DNA of 64,000 nucleotides from Cordylochernes scorpioides (taxonomy: Eukaryota > Arthropoda > Arachnida > Pseudoscorpiones > Chernetidae), in assembly GCA_030710605.1 (NCBI GenBank), contig CP092865.1, positions 137,069,964-137,133,963 on the forward strand. Direction: 5' to 3'. Shown here in pieces: positions 32,781-44,249 of the stretch. Positions within the stretch are counted from its first letter, which is position 1; every line of letters starts with the position of its first letter. The notes beneath the pieces were generated by a model. The model ran no database searches and had not been told where the DNA came from. It was given only the letters and a program-made list of their open reading frames with translations. The translations under genes were made by a program, and so were the position numbers.

Positions 32781-33687
32781 TACTAGCGGATGTGCCCGGC
32801 TTCGCCCGGGTTTTACCCGAGTAAAGGTTTGTATAACGAACATTTGTTAAAACAATTCTCTATAAACATATAAAAAAAGAAAGATATATTTTGATGATTT
32901 GAAACTCGTAAATTTGAATCTCTCGATAAAGTGATCATTCTTTCCCGGTCCCTTGTGCCGTGTCATCCTGAATTTTGTATTTCCTAATTTTCTATATTAC
33001 AAAATAATCGTTTTATCTAGTGAACATATTTTCCCGGTCCCTTGAAAAATACTCGATAAGTTGAATAAAATCATGGTCGTGAATCTCTCGATAAGGTGAT
33101 CATTTTTTCCCGGTCCCTGTGTGCCGTGTCATCCCGAATTTTGTATTTCCTCGATAAAGTGAACATTTTTTACCGTTCCCTGTGAGCCGTGTCATCCTGA
33201 ATTTTGTCTTTCCTAATTCTATACATTACAAAATCATCGACACGGGATATCATTTAATGTTGTCTAAAGGGGGTTAAGAGAGCAGTCTCTTTCAAATGAA
33301 AAATGCTTTAATTAAGCAGATGTTTAAAGTATAATATATGAGAGAGGCAATCTTACAGGTTGTCGACGCTGTAAAATCCCCAGAGAGAGTGTTTTTGTAG
33401 CATCATGCTGTGACTCACACGATGACCCAAGGTCATCAGGAGCAGCAAACTAAGCCTATCTCCGTCTCAATGGTAGGGCTGCTTGCGAGTTAAATATACA
33501 AATCTGCAAATAACTCTAAGGATATTCAAGATATTCAAGAAATTTTTTTTCGTAAACCTTTCCGGGGATACACCTCATAATATCCCAAAATTTCACGGCG
33601 ATTGGATGTATGGTTTTTGAATCCATAGAGGACACACACACACACAGACAGACAGACAGACAGACATTCATTTTTATATATATAGAT
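32781..33687 (+). repeat. CCCGGCTTCGCCCGGG-type dispersed element
   Basis: Starts ACTAGCGGATGTGCCCGGCT and ends (AC)n, (GACA)n, TTTTTATATATATAGAT. This layout is common in invertebrate genomes and is usually classed with RTE-related non-autonomous retroposons. The interior has four copies of a TTTCCCGGTCCCT-led motif (32941, 33028, 33108, 33172), two or three followed by GTGCCGTGTCATCC. No coding region. Confidence 0.55.
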
Positions 33688-33689
33688 AT

Positions 33690-34340
33690 GGCAAATAATC
33701 GATTTGTTAAAAGTTTTTAAGTTCGTTAGAAAAAAACAAACTTTTATACAAAGACATTTTTTTCCGGACTTGTGGATGTGTTATGGCTGTCAAAAAAATA
33801 TTACGACTCTTTAAAAAAGAGAAAATTTCGAAGTCCAATTTGAAAAGAAAGATGAAAAAAGCCGAGTAAAGGCGGAGAATAGAAAAGGATGACTTGATTG
33901 CGAGCTTGGCACAACCAACCGATGTTTTATTAACACACATAGACTGACCCAACATTAAAAATGTTATTGAAGCTTTGCTGCAGTTTTAAAGGAACTTTTT
34001 TTTCTGTCGAGGTTGTCCCCAACTTAGGCTGAAGAAAAGCCATCAAAAGCACTCGACAATATTTTTTTAAACTGTGCTAATCTATCCGTGATTCAACACG
34101 CTGGACAAAAGAAGATTTTTTTTTCTTTTTAAAGTTAGTCTGTTTGCTACGTTTAGAGAACACTTTGTTATAAAAAAAAAAAGATTTTTTTAAAGCTACC
34201 TCTTTCTCTGGCAGAATTGATAAGAGAGTGTTGAAATAGGATGGTTGTATAGGAAAACTCTTTGTTGTGATCAATTTGACATGATTCTGTACAAATTCAT
34301 ACATCACATTATATAGCAGCTCGAACCGATACTAAGTTCT
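33690..34340. other. AT-rich, no gene; possible decayed hairpin at 34005-34080
   Basis: GGCTGAAGAAAAGCCATC near 34029 has a hammerhead-like first box, but the GAAA box and stems are not convincing. Confidence 0.5.
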
Positions 34341-34349
34341 CTATACATA

Positions 34350-34760
34350 ACAAATAAAGACATTAAGACGCAAATGTTTCTTTTCACAAATAAATCAAAC
34401 TTCTACTGTCCTCACATTTCTAATGGAAAAGCTGAGACAATGGAACCTAATGGAGATCGTTTAAACGACTTGAGGAATAAACAACAACAACAACCGTCCT
34501 TACTGCGACGGAAAGACATATTGGGAAAGCTTGGCTTATATCAGTGGTGAACACTCACAGCGGTTTCGTTAATTTACTCCACCAGACCGCTTTTTTGAGC
34601 TCTAATACTGTATTGGATCATTCTGCTTATATATGTTACATTGAAGGGTGAAATCTCAGAAATGGTATTTGAGAAAACTATGGATATAAGCTTTTAGGAC
34701 AGTAGAATTACATTTAAATATTTGCATCGAGCAATGCTCTTCCGCAAACAATAAGAACAA
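34350..34760 (-). repeat. K-family element interrupted by a LINE tail
   Basis: The minus-strand core at about 34515-34605 reads AGCGGTCTGGTGGAG, AACGAAACCGCT, TTCACCACTGATATAAGCC. It extends to the CGAGCAATGCTCTTCCGC segment at 34725, matching 58262-58620 inverted. Confidence 0.7.
34413..34495 (+). mobile_element. 83-bp LINE 3' tail insertion
   Basis: Insertion between duplicated GTCCT (34408-34412 and 34496-34500) ending ACAACAACAACAACC. The body (GGAACCTAATGGAGATCG...) differs from the 39229 tail, so it is another LINE family or another part. Extreme 5' truncation. Confidence 0.6.
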
Positions 34761-34794
34761 GTTAGGCATAAATTAATACAAAGCAATAACGCTA

Positions 34795-35045
34795 CATCTA
34801 TATATAAAAAATGAAAATATTAAGACGCGAATGTTTCTTTTCACAAACAAATCAAACTTCTACTGTCCTTACTGCGATGAAAAAAATGGCTCATCAGTGG
34901 TGAACCCTCCCAGCGGTTTCGCCAGTTTAATCTACCAGACCGCTTCTTCAGAGCTCCAATATTTTTTTCATCGCAATAAGGACAGTAGAAATTTGATTTG
35001 TTTGTGAAAAGAAACATTCGCGTCTTAATGTTTTCATTTGTTATC
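34795..35045 (-). repeat. K-family element, foldback with intact core
   Basis: Outer arms 34810-34888 and about 34962-35040 are inverted (AATGAAAATATTAAGACGCG against its complement). The loop holds the best-preserved core, minus strand: AGCGGTCTGGTAGATTAAAC, TGGCGAAACCGCT, GGGAGGG, TTCACCACTGATGAGCC. Confidence 0.75.
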
Positions 35046-35227
35046 TCCACCAGATGTTGCACTATCATGGAGTGTTGGCTTCATGCCAGTATAAATGGTA
35101 TTTAAGTAAACTATGAACATAAGCTAAGTTCCATATACACATAGAGAATGACACAAAAACCCATTATTAGAGCATACTGTCTTCACTAAACGAGAAGATA
35201 AATTTGCTATAAAAAAAGATTCCGACG

Positions 35228-35545
35228 TCCCACCGTTACAAGGTTGTTATTGGTGGACGATTGGTTGGTTATAAACCGTTGATTTACCGACAGCCATGTT
35301 CCGGGATCGATTCCCGTATTGGACACTTTTTCCTGAATATAAAAAATTGCTCCAATGGCCCCCGATTATTACAAAAACCCAACCCTCTCAGTGAGTACAA
35401 GTAACCAAACGCGGCTCAGGTATAATTGTAAGGGCAAAAAGTTGAATTTCTTTCTACGTGTGTAGAGATGTGATGCACTTACAGTAAAGGCAGTCTCCAA
35501 CTACTATCTATCATGATTATCATGGTCTGTACTATGTGTAGTATA
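35228..35545 (+). repeat. T-family tRNA-SINE, diverged
   Basis: Head GGTGGACGATTGGTTGG..., B box GGGATCGATTCCCG, body with CCAATGGCCCCCGATTATTA and tail CATGATTATCATGGTC. No clear poly-A. Confidence 0.65.
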
Positions 35546-35737
35546 GATAATAGATGATCTATTTACAATGGGTACTAAATATTCATAGTTCACTTCTTTG
35601 TCTTTCAGTTCAATCCTTATTGTTCCAGTAGCGCCTTATAGAATATTGCAAGTCATATAGGTTAAACAAAAACGTTCTACCAATTATATATCTGAATATG
35701 TTGCTTGCTGATAGCTTGCGCCATCTGTCGGAATAAA

Positions 35738-35860
35738 TATCAACTAATCATTGATTTTTTAATAATTTTTCCAGAATAATGACCAAAGACTTTCTTGATA
35801 AATCAATAAAAGTAAACCACGTACATATTTCAGGCTGTTGGCTCTCTTTAGCATGGTGCA
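35738..35860 (+). repeat. Repeat fragment (inverse of 32480-32600)
   Basis: CGCCATCTGTCGGAATAAAT, AATATCAACTAATC, and a GCATGGTGCAGACTGTACC end that resembles the W-family tail block. Confidence 0.45.
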
Positions 35861-36429
35861 GACTGTACCTTAACGATCAAAAAGGTTGATCCTAGAGACC
35901 AATATTCAGGAATTCTTATCGAATAATCAACTTTCAGCTGCATGATCAGAAGAGAGAGAATCTTCTTTCTTCATTTAAAAAATTGTTTACTCATAGCCGA
36001 ACAAACAAACACCAGCGTAGAATCCGTCGAAAGTGAAATTTGATGCCAAAAAAATCCAATCAAGACTCCAAAAAAAAAAAAGATGAAAAAAAGTTGGCCA
36101 TAATCCGAATATAAAATGGAAAAATCAAATGAAAAGGAATGAATGGTGGGGGTAAAGTGCTAGAGAGAGAGAGAGAGAACGAATTTTTTTTTCTAAAACA
36201 CAAAAAAAAAAATGGAATCAGACGAGAAGGCGAAAAAAAAAATAATCCAGCATCAGTAGCAGACGAACCTCAATGTTCTCGAGTTATAATAGAATTCTTA
36301 TAAGCCCACTCAGGGAAATCCAAGCAACACACCCCCACTTCTTATTTTCATTTTTAACCCTCTCGGGTGATTAGACTTAAGATGTTTTTTTTTTTACTTC
36401 TCTTTTCCCCCCTTTTTCCTAACAACGTA

Positions 36430-36700
36430 GACCTTCCTTCCCCCACTCGATCCGCCTGATAAATATAATGGCATATTGATGACTTTAAAAACTTTTATCC
36501 TGCGTGTTTCTCCTCCATTTTAATTTGGTCTGATGGATTTAATTCCGGGTCTAATCAGATGCCACCGTAACGCACATACACATCCCATCAAATTAAAACT
36601 CGCCTCCGCCATGCGGTAACAAAGGATTGAAAAATAGGTATTGATTGGCCCGTCTGCCTGGTTCACTTTTTTTCTTCTTCCCCGTGGGTAAGGAAGGAAG
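36430..36700. promoter_or_regulatory. Non-repetitive island, possible enhancer
   Basis: Mixed composition with several homeodomain/SOX-type words: TCTAATCAGATGCC (about 36550), ATCAAATTAAAAC (36587), AACAAAGGATTG (36616), TTGATTGGCC (36641). No copy in the window. This is a speculation from motif density. Confidence 0.25.
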
Positions 36701-36868
36701 GAAAATTTCTTATATATTCCCTTATTCGCAATGTGTGTGAGATGAGTCTTGAGTGAAAAGGATCCTTGACGATAAAAGCTTATCGATAGATAAGTTGATG
36801 TTCTAAATTGTTAGAAGATAAAATCACTATAAAGTTTAAAATAAGAATATAAACAGTTGTAGTAAAGA

Positions 36869-36923
36869 TAGAGGCTGCCTGGCCGGCAAGGCATAATCGT
36901 TTCTTAATTTTAAGAACTATTGA
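36869..36923 (+). repeat. Flank of the 1482-type hammerhead family
   Basis: GAGGCTGCCTGGCCGGCAAG then TTCTTAATTTTAAGAACTAT matches the sequence beside the hammerheads at 1585-1640 (minus) and 44250-44290 (plus). The ribozyme part itself is missing. Confidence 0.5.
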
Positions 36924-36929
36924 GACCGC

Positions 36930-39217
36930 GTTTACAACAAAATATTTTTATTTTAAAGACATCTTGAAGGCCTTCAATGAAAATTCTATATATGGACATT
37001 GGCGCGGCTCCATTCTGCTTTTGCATGAGGGGGGTGTCTATCTAATCAATTATTGTTTTTATTATAATAGTTTATTGAATAATAATAAAACTATATTTGT
37101 TTTTTAATGATCTAACTTGATTCCAAAAACCTCGGCAGGAATGGCAGAACTGTGTACTAGACTGACCGTCTAGATGTAGGAAGATCAGCAAGGACATGGG
37201 ATTTCACCATTTCACATGTCGTGGGTATTTAGTGAAGAAAGAAAGTCGGGTAGTATGCCAAGGTGTGAAGCAAGGTGCAATAAACCTGTCCATAAGACAG
37301 ATGTCCAATTAGAAGACATTGCCGTGACATTGCCAACATGTGGTCCTGCCCCTGCACGATGTCCTGGGACCTACAGCAGAGGCTCTAACCTTCCCATGTG
37401 TGAGGTAATACGTGTCAACGGAGAGAAATCATAGCCTCGAGGTGATGTAACCACACACCAAATGTTTAGTATACACTTCTCCCATGGAAATGGAACCATG
37501 GAAATTCTAAAGGATTTTTATCAAAAATTGGAGCGGTTGAGGACTCTAGCAAGGAAATCCAGGACTCGAGACATCAACTGTTGGAATGTCCACTCTTCTT
37601 TATCGTTAGACAACAGACAGTAAACAATGTTGTAGATCTATATCAATTTGTAAATACTAGAGACAATTATCACAGATTTAACTATTTTTGTAAATATATT
37701 TATGATTATCTTTCAACCTGAAAGGTTCAGGTTCCTAATATATATTATTGTTTCTCTCTTTTTTTTTCTTGTATAATATGTTTAGAACTGTTTCTGTTTA
37801 AAAATGTAAATAGACGCAATTATCCCTAGTCGCTATATCGCGTTTTATGTATTGAAATAAAATAAATACGATTTTGAATAGAACTTGCGGTGAGATTGTT
37901 ACATAGAGAGAGAGAGAGAGAGACAGCGGATACCATATAAAGTCTTTACAGGATAATACAATACCGAATTCCATCCTGAAAAAGAGTCTAACCATGTGTA
38001 GTATGAATAAACATTCAAGACAATCATGTCAATCCCGACTTCAGAATTCCAGGTAATAGTAACTCCCATCTCATGGAATATAGTCAGCAATATGGATTAA
38101 CACTCCGCCAATCAAGAACGCTATAATTCAGAACAAAAAAAAAATGTAAACCCTAACGACAATGATTAGGTGTAAGTACAGTATATTAGCTGCGGCCGCT
38201 GTTGTAATTAAAAGTTTACAGCTCATAAAAGAAGACACCCAACTTGATACACACACACGAAAATACCGTGTAACAGAGAGCGTGGCAGACAGAAACAATA
38301 GGTGGGGGATATAAATCCCCGCGAGCTGAACATGTCAATGGAATCATTGAAGGCTGGAAATTCAAATGGCCTGGACGCTACGTGGTTGATCTTTAATGAG
38401 GCAAAAACTACCTATTTTTATCTATTTTTATTATTATTCTACATCTAATAATGGGTTTTTTTGTTCATTCGGCCATTATTGGACATTCGTACTAATGAAC
38501 TCTCTCATTCTGTCAACTTTCATGTTTCTTTCAGTCCGGTATTTGTCTAATTTGGACAGTCCATTTTCGTTTGTCTTCATTGACCCTCTATTCCACTCAA
38601 CACTGCCCTGAATAATACGTTTCTTCAAGCATTCCCCTTCATTTCTGGTTGATAATAACCATAGTATTAATATAAAAGATAAGAAAGAAGAAATTTGTTC
38701 TTCTTAAGAAATCGTGAAAGGTTTTTGCCCGAATTTTGAAATTGACTTTGTCTTCCACGAAGGATACATTCCACCAATGTCAGCCACACAAGACTCGACA
38801 ATGACGTTACCTAGCATGGGTCTAGATGAAGTAGGGTTTTACACAGAGGTTGGAAGCCTACAAGTTATGACGCGAGCGCTATGTCATCAAGAATGTATCT
38901 AGCTAGCTCTGATTAGATTAAACTCCATTCCTATTACCCAACGCCACAACAAACTCCAATTTTTTTTTTAAAACGAAGGCGATAAGTTTTTATTCCTGTA
39001 GCAAACTGTGTAGCCTCACTTTTTTTCCCATCGTTGGCGCTCGACACGTGGGTGCTGTCAGATGACGGCCGTGGTGACAACAGTTATAACTCACGTTCCG
39101 GTGACAGAAGTGGCAAGTTTATTCGGATTGTTGTCTTTTAAATCTTCCAGATTCTTTTTAACAGAGCTCCCCCCATCCACATAGTGGCCCATGATGGCAT
39201 TTATTCAATTTTATGAT
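36930..39217. other. No gene recognised
   Basis: 37140-37440 is GC-richer with a 72-residue Cys-rich ORF (37216-37434) that I cannot assign. (GA)n lies at 37902-37922. 38714-38902 is an unassigned 62-residue ORF. The rest is AT-rich. Confidence 0.45.
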
Positions 39218-39228
39218 CTTATTCCTTA

Positions 39229-39300
39229 TATAGTGGACATTGCTGTGATAGAGATGCATGGAGACATCTGAGGCTCTTCTTTGGACACGACAACAACAAC
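39229..39300 (+). mobile_element. 72-bp I-like LINE tail with 11-bp target duplication
   Basis: TAGTGGACATTGCTG..., CATCTGAGGCTCTTCTTTGG, ACACGACAACAACAAC equals the 3' end of the LINE at 56461-56540. CTTATTCCTTA is duplicated at 39218-39228 and 39301-39311. A dead-on-arrival insertion. Confidence 0.8.
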
Positions 39301-39754
39301 CTTATTCCTTAGAGATACTGGATACTATCTCCATAACATTGTTCCATGTGCCGTTACTCGAGGATGGTTTTGATCATATTTGACTTGGAAGTTCCTCCAC
39401 GCTAAACCTTGTAATACCTAGCCCCGCATCATTTGGCCAGAGTACCGACACACAAAGAGATTCTCCAATCCTGTTAGAAATGTTTAATTATCTTGAGATT
39501 CATGCTACTCTTGATCTTATATACCTCTAGTGGCGTGTTCATCTTTATTATAAAGGTCTTTCTACTAAATCGATCATGCCATTGCACCTAATACAAATCA
39601 CTACATATCTTCAGCATAAATGCATATCTCCTAACACTCCCTCTCTCCTATAACTCCAGAGAACATGGGAGAGAATACAACAATAGAATTTCGTCTTACA
39701 TAGAATCGTATTGGAGTTCAATAAAGATAAAACAAAGCAAGTACTGGTAGGAAG

Positions 39755-39925
39755 TTTTAAAATTACAAAATATTTTCTCACAATGAGTTTCTTTTTATTA
39801 CAATACGCTAGCTTTCAAGTGATAATCGCTCTTCAACGGGCTTAATAAAACATCGACTATATCCTACAAGAAATTTTAATTTGTAATTTTAAAACGTTTT
39901 TCTCAATTGCATCATGAATAGAGAA
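39755..39925 (-). repeat. Foldback B, single arm plus short inverse end
   Basis: TTACAAAATATTTTCTCACA, CGCTAGCTTTCAAGTGATAA, CGCTCTTCAACGGGC (minus-strand hammerhead-like motif), ACATCGACTATATCC, then the other end. Confidence 0.65.
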
Positions 39926-40240
39926 CTGGTAGGAAGTATCAATAAGCAATTAGATGATCAGCTCTACACGGTCTTGGTGAAAATACATTATAACCACTGC
40001 GTACATCTTAGTTGTGCATTTTAATTTTCAGAATTAACGATATTCTCTGATTTTCTGACGAATTGTAGAACTGTTAATATACCTAGAAATATAATTCTCA
40101 TCGGCCAATGAATTAGAGAAAAGCTCTTGTAAATCTTTAGCTTGTTACGATGATAGGGATGTGAAAATGACAGTCTTAAGTTCAAAATCGATCAGGTCAC
40201 TGTACCTAATCTTATATCATCTATTTCTTTCTTTCTAGAG

Positions 40241-40510
40241 TGCAAATCCTGGCCATCCTGACGTCTACCAAGACACGCATCTATAAGTACTTCCTCGGCG
40301 TGGAACTGAGGAGTGTTCAAGAAGACCTTGTCTGGAGGAGAACTCTCTCAAGGTGGGGAAGCCTTCCTTGCTGAAGAAATTTGTACACATACACAACTAT
40401 ATATATTCCCCTACATTTTATCTACCCTTTATTTACTATTTTATTTTATATTATTTCCACCTTTGTAAAAATTGAACATTAGAAGAATCAATAAAATTGT
40501 TTAAATTATC
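40241..40510 (+). repeat. Exon-like repeat with 3' splice site and poly-A signal
   Basis: A strong acceptor TTTCTTTCTTTCTAG ends at 40240. One frame then stays open for 45 codons, including YKYFLGVELRSVQEDLVWRR, to TGA at about 40370. An untranslated region follows with AATCAATAAAATTG and CAATTGTC, like the W-family tail. A related segment at 27540-27660 shows it is repetitive, so a retroposed or transposon-encoded end is more likely than a host exon. Confidence 0.4.
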
Positions 40511-41510
40511 AATTGTCTACAGTGCAAATACCTCCCCTCTCCTATCTCACTGGGATATTCTAGAAAATATTTGTACCAAGAATATAGAAGAGCAAGTTAA
40601 CCGACCTATCGTAGTTGAATGAGTTCCGAGTCAAGTTGGACTCCATAAAAAAGCTGGGCGGGCCGCGAGAAAGAACAAGTGGTATATCGTCAGCTGCTAC
40701 TGATATTGCTGCGTGCCGACGTTTCGTAATCCGCCAACACGCAAGTCACGCATGCCTTTTGTTGTTTGGACCTCCCTCGGCCCGAATTAATTCCTCTTCG
40801 CTGTGTTCTTAGGTGATAGTTTAATCACTCCTACATCGTTAGCTTGTCCACAGGCCATCTACATGCTCTACATCACCCCATTCTGGCCATTTTTTGCCGT
40901 TAGGATACCTATAAAGGATATGTGGCATAGTCTAATTTTAAGCTTGTATATCATCAGATGTTATTATGCTTGTAAACCATCTAGCTACATAGTGTACAAA
41001 CGGTAATGAACAAATAATAAATTGATCAAATTACAGAAATATTATTAAAGAAAATTTGCATATATTTTACATATCAAGCTTGTAATATGTAAATAGTAAA
41101 GAAAGAAATTATGAAGCTTAATTAATCAAATTGATCATTAATTTTTTTAATTGTCTTTTTTTTTTTCAGTTCTATAAAATCATCTTTTTGATACAAATTC
41201 TTAATTATATAAAAAAAACTATAAATTGAGGTTAGAGTCTCGTATCAAATTCCAAAATAAAATCTAAGGCAAAATCCTATTGTATTCTGATATATATCAG
41301 CCTTACCACATTTCACATGCTAAAATGGTCACGGTTGGTTTATTTCTGCCATAGGATGAAATCTAAACTGTCATTGTATCAATAAAAGTCATAGCTACGG
41401 TATACTGACTGAAGCTGCATGCAGAATAAGAAACAAAATGCATTGTTTTGATGCTTTTTTTTTATATGGGAGAGGAATTAACACAAACAACACATTTATC
41501 ACTATATATT
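40511..41510. other. No gene recognised
   Basis: 40610-40800 is GC-richer and unassigned. Downstream is AT-rich with chance ORFs. Confidence 0.5.
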
Positions 41511-41512
41511 TA

Positions 41513-41770
41513 GGGGGTCGGTGGAAGGATGGTGTAAACCGTTGGTTTTCGACCGCTACGACCCGGGTTCGATTCCCGCATTGGACACTTTTTTCTGATT
41601 TGAAAAAAAAAAATGCTCCAATGGCCCCCGATTCCTGCAAAATTCCAACCCCACAAGCGAGTGCAAGTAATCAAACGCATGCACATTTTAAAGTGCAAAG
41701 TCGAACTGCTTTTCACATGTGTAGACATGTGGTGTACTTACAGTAAAAGCAGTCGTCTTCTACCCACCAT
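41513..41770 (+). repeat. T-family tRNA-SINE, 3' truncated
   Basis: Good head: GGGGGTCGGTGGAAGGATGG, then ACGACCCGGGTTCGATTCCC (B box), GGACACTTTTTTCTG, the body, and CTACCCACCAT where it breaks off before the CATGATTATCATGG tail. Confidence 0.75.
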
Positions 41771-42099
41771 AGAAACACAAGACTTTTGTGGTAAAAATCG
41801 GCCTGTACTCCAGCCGAATCTGCACTAAAAGACAATTTTCAGCTTGTCTTCTTCTTTCTGGATAGAAGTCCGGAATGCTTCACGATTTGGTGTGTCATCC
41901 TTGTGCAGAGGCCTTGCTAATCTTTATCGTTACCATTGTTGAATAAACCAGCGCTAGACATCTGGATATATTCATTGCATTTGTATATTTCTCATAAGCC
42001 AATCCAGCCTGTAAATGTAAGATAACTGGAGAGATCGCCACTACAATATTCAAATAGGATTCTTTATATAACTAAAGAAAAACACCAATCTGTATAAAT

Positions 42100-42440
42100 T
42101 CCTACACACGCGGTGAGAAAATGGGAACTATCAAATTAAAAATCGGTCCTTGAGAGTGTTCCAGCGGACTTACCGGACATTTCCAGGCAAATGAGGAAAT
42201 GTCCTTCATAAAAAAAACATGGCAGTAAGGCCAACAAAACCATCTAGTACTTTGCACACACAAAAAGGTTCCAAATGCGGTTTTGTACCGCTCCACCACA
42301 CAAAGCCAAATATTTAAAATTTGACTATTTAAATTGTCAGGCAAACTCCCTCCTCCCTCCCTCTGTATTTATACAGCACCTCAAATATAATGTCGGGGCA
42401 GATATTTGCATAGTCAAAATACACGGAATATTGGTTTAAC
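42100..42440. promoter_or_regulatory. Non-repetitive island, possible regulatory DNA
   Basis: No copies in the window. ATTTGCAT octamer at about 42408 within GCAGATATTTGCATAGT, a 17-mer shared with 10215. CATTTCCAGGCAAATGAGGA (about 42179) and TATTTATACAGC (42366) are further motif-like words. The minus ORF at 42102-42344 is not recognisable. Confidence 0.3.
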
Positions 42441-42685
42441 CTGTCGGTATTGGTGGAGGTGATTCATTTGACTGGCACACACACGATGGCATTACTGAGA
42501 GATAGATCATTCTCTTCTATTTCGTAATTCCTGCCAGAGCATTTAATATACAAACTCTTATCATATCAATAAAAGCCAAAAACAATGGAATACTGACTGA
42601 AGCTGTACGCAGAATATGGAACAAAATACATTGTTTTGATGCTTTTTAGATGGTAGAGAAATGAACACACATATTTATCACTAAA

Positions 42686-42960
42686 TACACCTATCCCCCG
42701 ATTTACACGGTACTTGTTTTACACGTTTTCGCTTTTACACGGTTTTCCAAATAAGTTTTTTTTTATCGCACTATACTAAATGCCACTGTGATTGAACACA
42801 TGCGCTGTGTACACATCTCACGAGTAATCCCGAGCTTATGTGCTGACTACATATTTCAACCTGTCAATGCATTTTATTTTTATTTCTGTGTACACCTATC
42901 CCCCGATTTACACGTTTTTCTCAGGAACGTATCTACCGTGTAAATCGGGGGATAGGTGTA
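42686..42960. mobile_element. Tigger/pogo-like MITE
   Basis: Perfect 27-bp terminal inverted repeats, TACACCTATCCCCCGATTTA... at 42686-42712 and the complement at 42934-42960. A third, direct copy of the first 24 bp lies inside at 42891-42914. A CCCCCGATTTACACGG-type end resembles pogo/Tigger terminal repeats. No transposase. Confidence 0.75.
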
Positions 42961-43130
42961 TTCATATAATAGTATAGAAACACAACACCTTTTTGGAAAG
43001 TATCAGCCTATAATCCAGGCCAAACTTCTATCCCAAATATTACATATGCAAAAGTGTTAGCATCATATAACAAAAGAAGCGTACAAATTGTCTTGAATCG
43101 CTTTGTACTTTAAGAATGTTTAAAACATTG

Positions 43131-43395
43131 ACATATTCAGAAAAGAAAGAATTAATAATATTAAGGTAAAGGGTTTCTTTTAATTTTGATTTTCGCAAGT
43201 TTTAGAGCAAATTTCTGCTCTCGTGGGCACATACCAATAACACATTTTCAATTATTACTGTACAAAGTTCATCTTGATATTGTATATAGAAGTATATGCC
43301 CGTTGAAGTACAGAAAATTTGCTCAAAAACTTGCGAAAATCAAAATGAAAAGAAACCCTTTAACTTAATATTGTTTATTCTTTCTTTTTTTGAAT
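43131..43395. mobile_element. Short palindromic MITE-like element
   Basis: Long terminal inverted repeats (about 80 bp) with TTAAGGTAAAGGGTTTCTTT on the left and AAAGAAACCCTTTAACTTAA on the right. The interior is short. Superfamily unknown. Confidence 0.6.
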
Positions 43396-43919
43396 AATTT
43401 CTAGGTACCTATTACTCTCATATTGACATATTGCAAATAATAAAGAAACCTCAAAAATGATTTCAATTCCTTATTGCAAGATAGCATACTAATGTCCTAT
43501 ATTTAATCAAAAATTGATTTTTCACGCTTTTTGAATCGAAACAATTGCCTACTATCCATTGTTGAAATGGAAACATATTTGGGAATCTAATTTGCATGAT
43601 TACATAGAAAAAGAGTTAACTTATACATTGGAAATTCAGCGAATTATAGAACCTTTTAAAAAAGGTTTTTTTTTTAAATCATATTTTATAATCGATCATG
43701 CCTATATATCGATGGATTTATAGGGAACAACTGTGTGTTTAGAATCAATTGTTATAGGATTGCTATGTACAACTATATATACCAAAGACCTTGTGTTATA
43801 AAAGAACTCTGGTTCAAAATCACATTATTAGGTACCGCTCAACAAGAGCAACCTAGTTCATGATAATTGACAACAGTGAATAATATATGAAGGTTTTTCA
43901 CATATTATACAAAATGTTA

Positions 43920-43990
43920 ACGCGGGATTCAATCCCGGTTCATGACTGTCGGGAATCGAGGGTGTTACCCTCTCTTCCACCTGTTTTTTT
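43920..43990 (-). repeat. tRNA-like SINE head (minus strand)
   Basis: The minus strand has an A-box-like GGTGGAAGAGAGGGTAACAC and a B-box-like GGGATTGAATCCCGCG, preceded by a poly-A of 15 (poly-T at 43985). No clean cloverleaf. Confidence 0.4.
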
Positions 43991-44249
43991 TTTTTTTTGG
44001 TTTGGTTTTCTTATATACCCTGTATTTATTATGGAAGGCAACTTAGAGGTGTTTAGGGAACCTATGTACATAAGCTTATAGGTCTGTAGAGATGCATACA
44101 TATAATTATAAGAAAACGCATCGAGCAATGCTCTTCCGCAAATATGGTTTCATATTAAAGCTCTCTTAGTAAATCACATTTATGACTCAATTACCATCTA
44201 TAGATAAAATGTGTAGCAAATGTATTCTTCATGAAGATAGAGGTTGTCT

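Noticed and set aside
34005..34080. CTGAAGA box as a hammerhead start
   Set aside because: GAAA is replaced by AAAA and the proposed stems pair poorly.
40715..40745. GAAACGTCGGC on the minus strand as another hammerhead
   Set aside because: The first box (UUGGCGG) misses three conserved bases and no stem II forms.
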